A program made the position numbers and the translations under genes. DNA of 64,000 nt from assembly GCA_009746045.1 (NCBI GenBank), contig RPFO01000497.1, positions 1,136,970-1,200,969 on the forward strand. The letters are read 5' to 3'. This document shows, one piece after another, positions 62,288 to 64,000 of this stretch (within the stretch, counting starts at the first letter, position 1; the number at the start of each line of letters is the position of its first letter). Origin of the DNA: Mesostigma viride. Lineage: Eukaryota; Streptophyta; Mesostigmatophyceae; Mesostigmatales; Mesostigmataceae. A model generated the notes under the pieces. It had not been told where the DNA came from, did not search any database, and saw only the letters and a program-made list of their open reading frames with translations.

Positions 62288-63199
62288 CAGGGTCGGGCGT
62301 GTGAGCCTTGACAATCTTCTGCCACCGCATCTTGTCCTGCATGGCAGTCCAAAGACGGCAGAGAGAGTGGATGCGGTGTTCAATTAAACTGGGCTGGGAC
62401 CACTAGGTCGTCCAGCAACATCTGGATGTAGTTCGTGACAGGTTTCCCTACCCTTTGGGGAATGCCCTTGGGGCCAGGCCAGGTCAGAATGTGTCGCCCT
62501 GGCTGGCCAAGCCGCTGGGGGCCGGCCAGAGCAAGGGCGGTGTCGACCTGGCTGGTGCGAGCAAGGTGTCCTACAAATGCTATCCTACGCTGCCTAATCT
62601 CGTCCGAAATACGAGGCATACCATGATACAAAGATTCTGATGACGGGCGCTCGGAAAACCCTACGTTAAGGACCTGTCGGAGCATCCTGTAAACCGTGCC
62701 GTTGAGCCTAGCTGCCAGTTTGGGTGTGATTGTCCACGCCTCGGCGCCATACGTGAGCACCGTGAGGACGAGGACCTTGAAGAGCATGCGCTTGCGGTGC
62801 TCGCCCAGGCCCTTGGAGCGCCAGTAGGTGTTGAGCGAACGGAGCCTGGCCCAGGCCAGGCCGATGCGGGTGTCCACATCGTCTGCATGCGCAGTGTCAG
62901 GAAGCCAACTCCCCAACAGTTTGAAGCGATCGCGGAACGGGACCTCCGTCCCGTCGAGCAGGCGCGGCAGCGGTGGTGTACTGGATCGAGGCCCCAATCA
63001 CCATCGCCTCAGTTTTGACACTAATCTCCAACACCACCGCCCTTGCCTCCAGGCCCAGACAGTCCAGCCAGGTCTGAATGTGCTCGGGGCGCGTGATGAG
63101 GGTGGTGTCATCCGCATAAATCAGGTCGGACAGGCGGTAACCAGGTCAGTAACCCCGCCGTGCTCGCGCTCGTTAAGGATGTCCAAGCCTGGCTCGAAC
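62288..63199 (-). mobile_element. LINE copy d: reverse transcriptase C-terminal part
   Basis: The minus strand keeps a 205-codon open frame (62997-62380): FRDRFKLLGSWLPDTAHADD, HRKRMLFKVLVLTVLTYGAE, ISDEIRQRRIAFVGHLARTS, RHILTWPGPKGIPQRVGKP. This is the least decayed C-terminal half in the window. The YADD part lies just upstream, at about 63115, and is frame-broken. Confidence 0.82.
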
Positions 63200-63372
63200 C
63201 CCTCCCCCCAAGAGGAGGCGTTTTGATGAGTAGTGTAGTTAGGATTTTCTAGACCAGATAGCTTAGCGTTAGGGTAGTTCGATCGATTACGCGGCTTCCT
63301 CCACTCCCCCATCCATCATGGAATATGTGCTACATGATCTCCCAACGGAGGCATGTTATAATATAATTTAAT
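63200..63372 (+). mobile_element. LINE 3' end, opposite orientation
   Basis: Reverse complement of 54827-55000: C-terminal codons, TGATGAG stop region, 3' UTR with CTCCCAACGGAG and an AT-rich (TTTAA)n tail, into which the following TTAA element inserted. Confidence 0.75.
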
Positions 63373-63376
63373 TTAA

Positions 63377-64000
63377 CCCGTGTTTTTTTAATTAGAACGC
63401 GATATATCGCGTTGTAAGCTTTTTTTAGAACGCGTATAGCACCTAAGGAAAATTTTTTTCATGGTCATGTATATACTTTCCTGAAAGCCCATAAATCAAA
63501 GGATTTTTTGAGCTACTCAGACCTACAAACTGCTTATTCATTAGAGAGATACACTGGTTTGAATACAGGGGGGTCTGACCATGACCGCGATTTCTTGACC
63601 CTAGGTCACAAGTCATGCGCTTATTCACAAATGGTTCATGAAAAAAATCTGGCTTCTTGCACGAGCTATGGGCAACATATGCAGGCTCTGTGAAACAAAA
63701 CTCAGGCCCATTGGGCCACTGGAGCTATTTTTCATTAGCATCACAATTACAACGCAGTACAACGCAGTGGGAAACATGAGAGCCCTTGACAACATTACGC
63801 AACGACCCGAGCCCCATAAACGGGGCCATAGTGAGCTTGGAGGGTCAAAACATTGAACATAGGCGTTGTATAAGTTATACAGCATCAAACATGCATCAAA
63901 CATCATGACTGGATGACCTAATATGACTGAATCAGGCAGCCATAGCCAAAGCATCATCCACTCTCACAACGTGTTGAGCACATGCCTCGTGGGAATGGAG
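63377..64000. mobile_element. TTAA-flanked DNA transposon copy 2 (inverted relative to copy 1), cut by window end
   Basis: Starts CCCGTGTTTTTTTAATTAG after TTAA (63373-63376) and is nearly identical to the reverse complement of 12523-13146. One clear difference is near 63855 versus 12662. The far end lies beyond the window. Confidence 0.88.

Overview
This is nuclear DNA of a GC-rich eukaryote, most likely a green alga or another early-branching member of the green lineage. The support is: many small exons with GT-AG introns, no operons; TTTAGGG-type interstitial telomeric repeats; a PATROL1-like (plant Unc-13/DUF810) gene; a LAZ1/TMEM184-type DUF300 gene; a Pelle/RLCK-type kinase; and a genome full of LINEs, Helitrons and minisatellites. 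The species cannot be named from the sequence alone.

Layout. 1-9.2 kb (+): 3' part of a PATROL1-like MUN-domain gene, at least 11 exons, 5' end outside the window. 9.2-13.6 kb: transposon debris, namely a minus-strand LINE carrying a SINE-like insertion and a 1.74-kb TTAA-flanked DNA transposon. 15.3-16.1 kb (-): a single-exon Myb/SANT-like gene. 17.3-26.5 kb (+): a 10-exon gene for a DUF300 (organic solute transporter alpha/TMEM184) membrane protein fused to a C2 domain and a C-terminal SbsA-type Ig-like (Big_5) domain. 26.5-29.0 kb: spacer between convergent genes. 29.0-45.3 kb (-): a 13-exon BCS1-like AAA ATPase gene whose introns hold two Helitrons, telomeric repeats and several satellites. 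45.3-45.9 kb: a short divergent intergenic region. 45.9-53.4 kb (+): a 7-exon receptor-like cytoplasmic kinase with an N-myristoylation start and a CUE/UBA-like domain. 53.4-64 kb: nested retroelements and DNA transposons (L1-type ORF1-only elements, LINE copies in both orientations, two TTAA-flanked elements).

The exon models were built by joining conserved protein segments at GT/AG sites and checking phase. All three complete multi-exon models close in frame: DUF300 fusion 652 aa, BCS1-like 590 aa, kinase 1030 aa. The host genes are not an obvious pathway. PATROL1-like and C2 proteins suggest membrane traffic, BCS1-like an AAA translocase/chaperone, and the kinase signalling. The most unusual content is the DUF300-C2-Big_5 fusion, the TTAA elements with palindromic subterminal repeats, and the ORF1-only L1-like retroelements. 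Also notable are tandem Helitrons with a 254-bp-arm inverted repeat, a telomeric-repeat insertion bracketed by a 37-bp duplication, and minisatellites that have copied splice donor sites.
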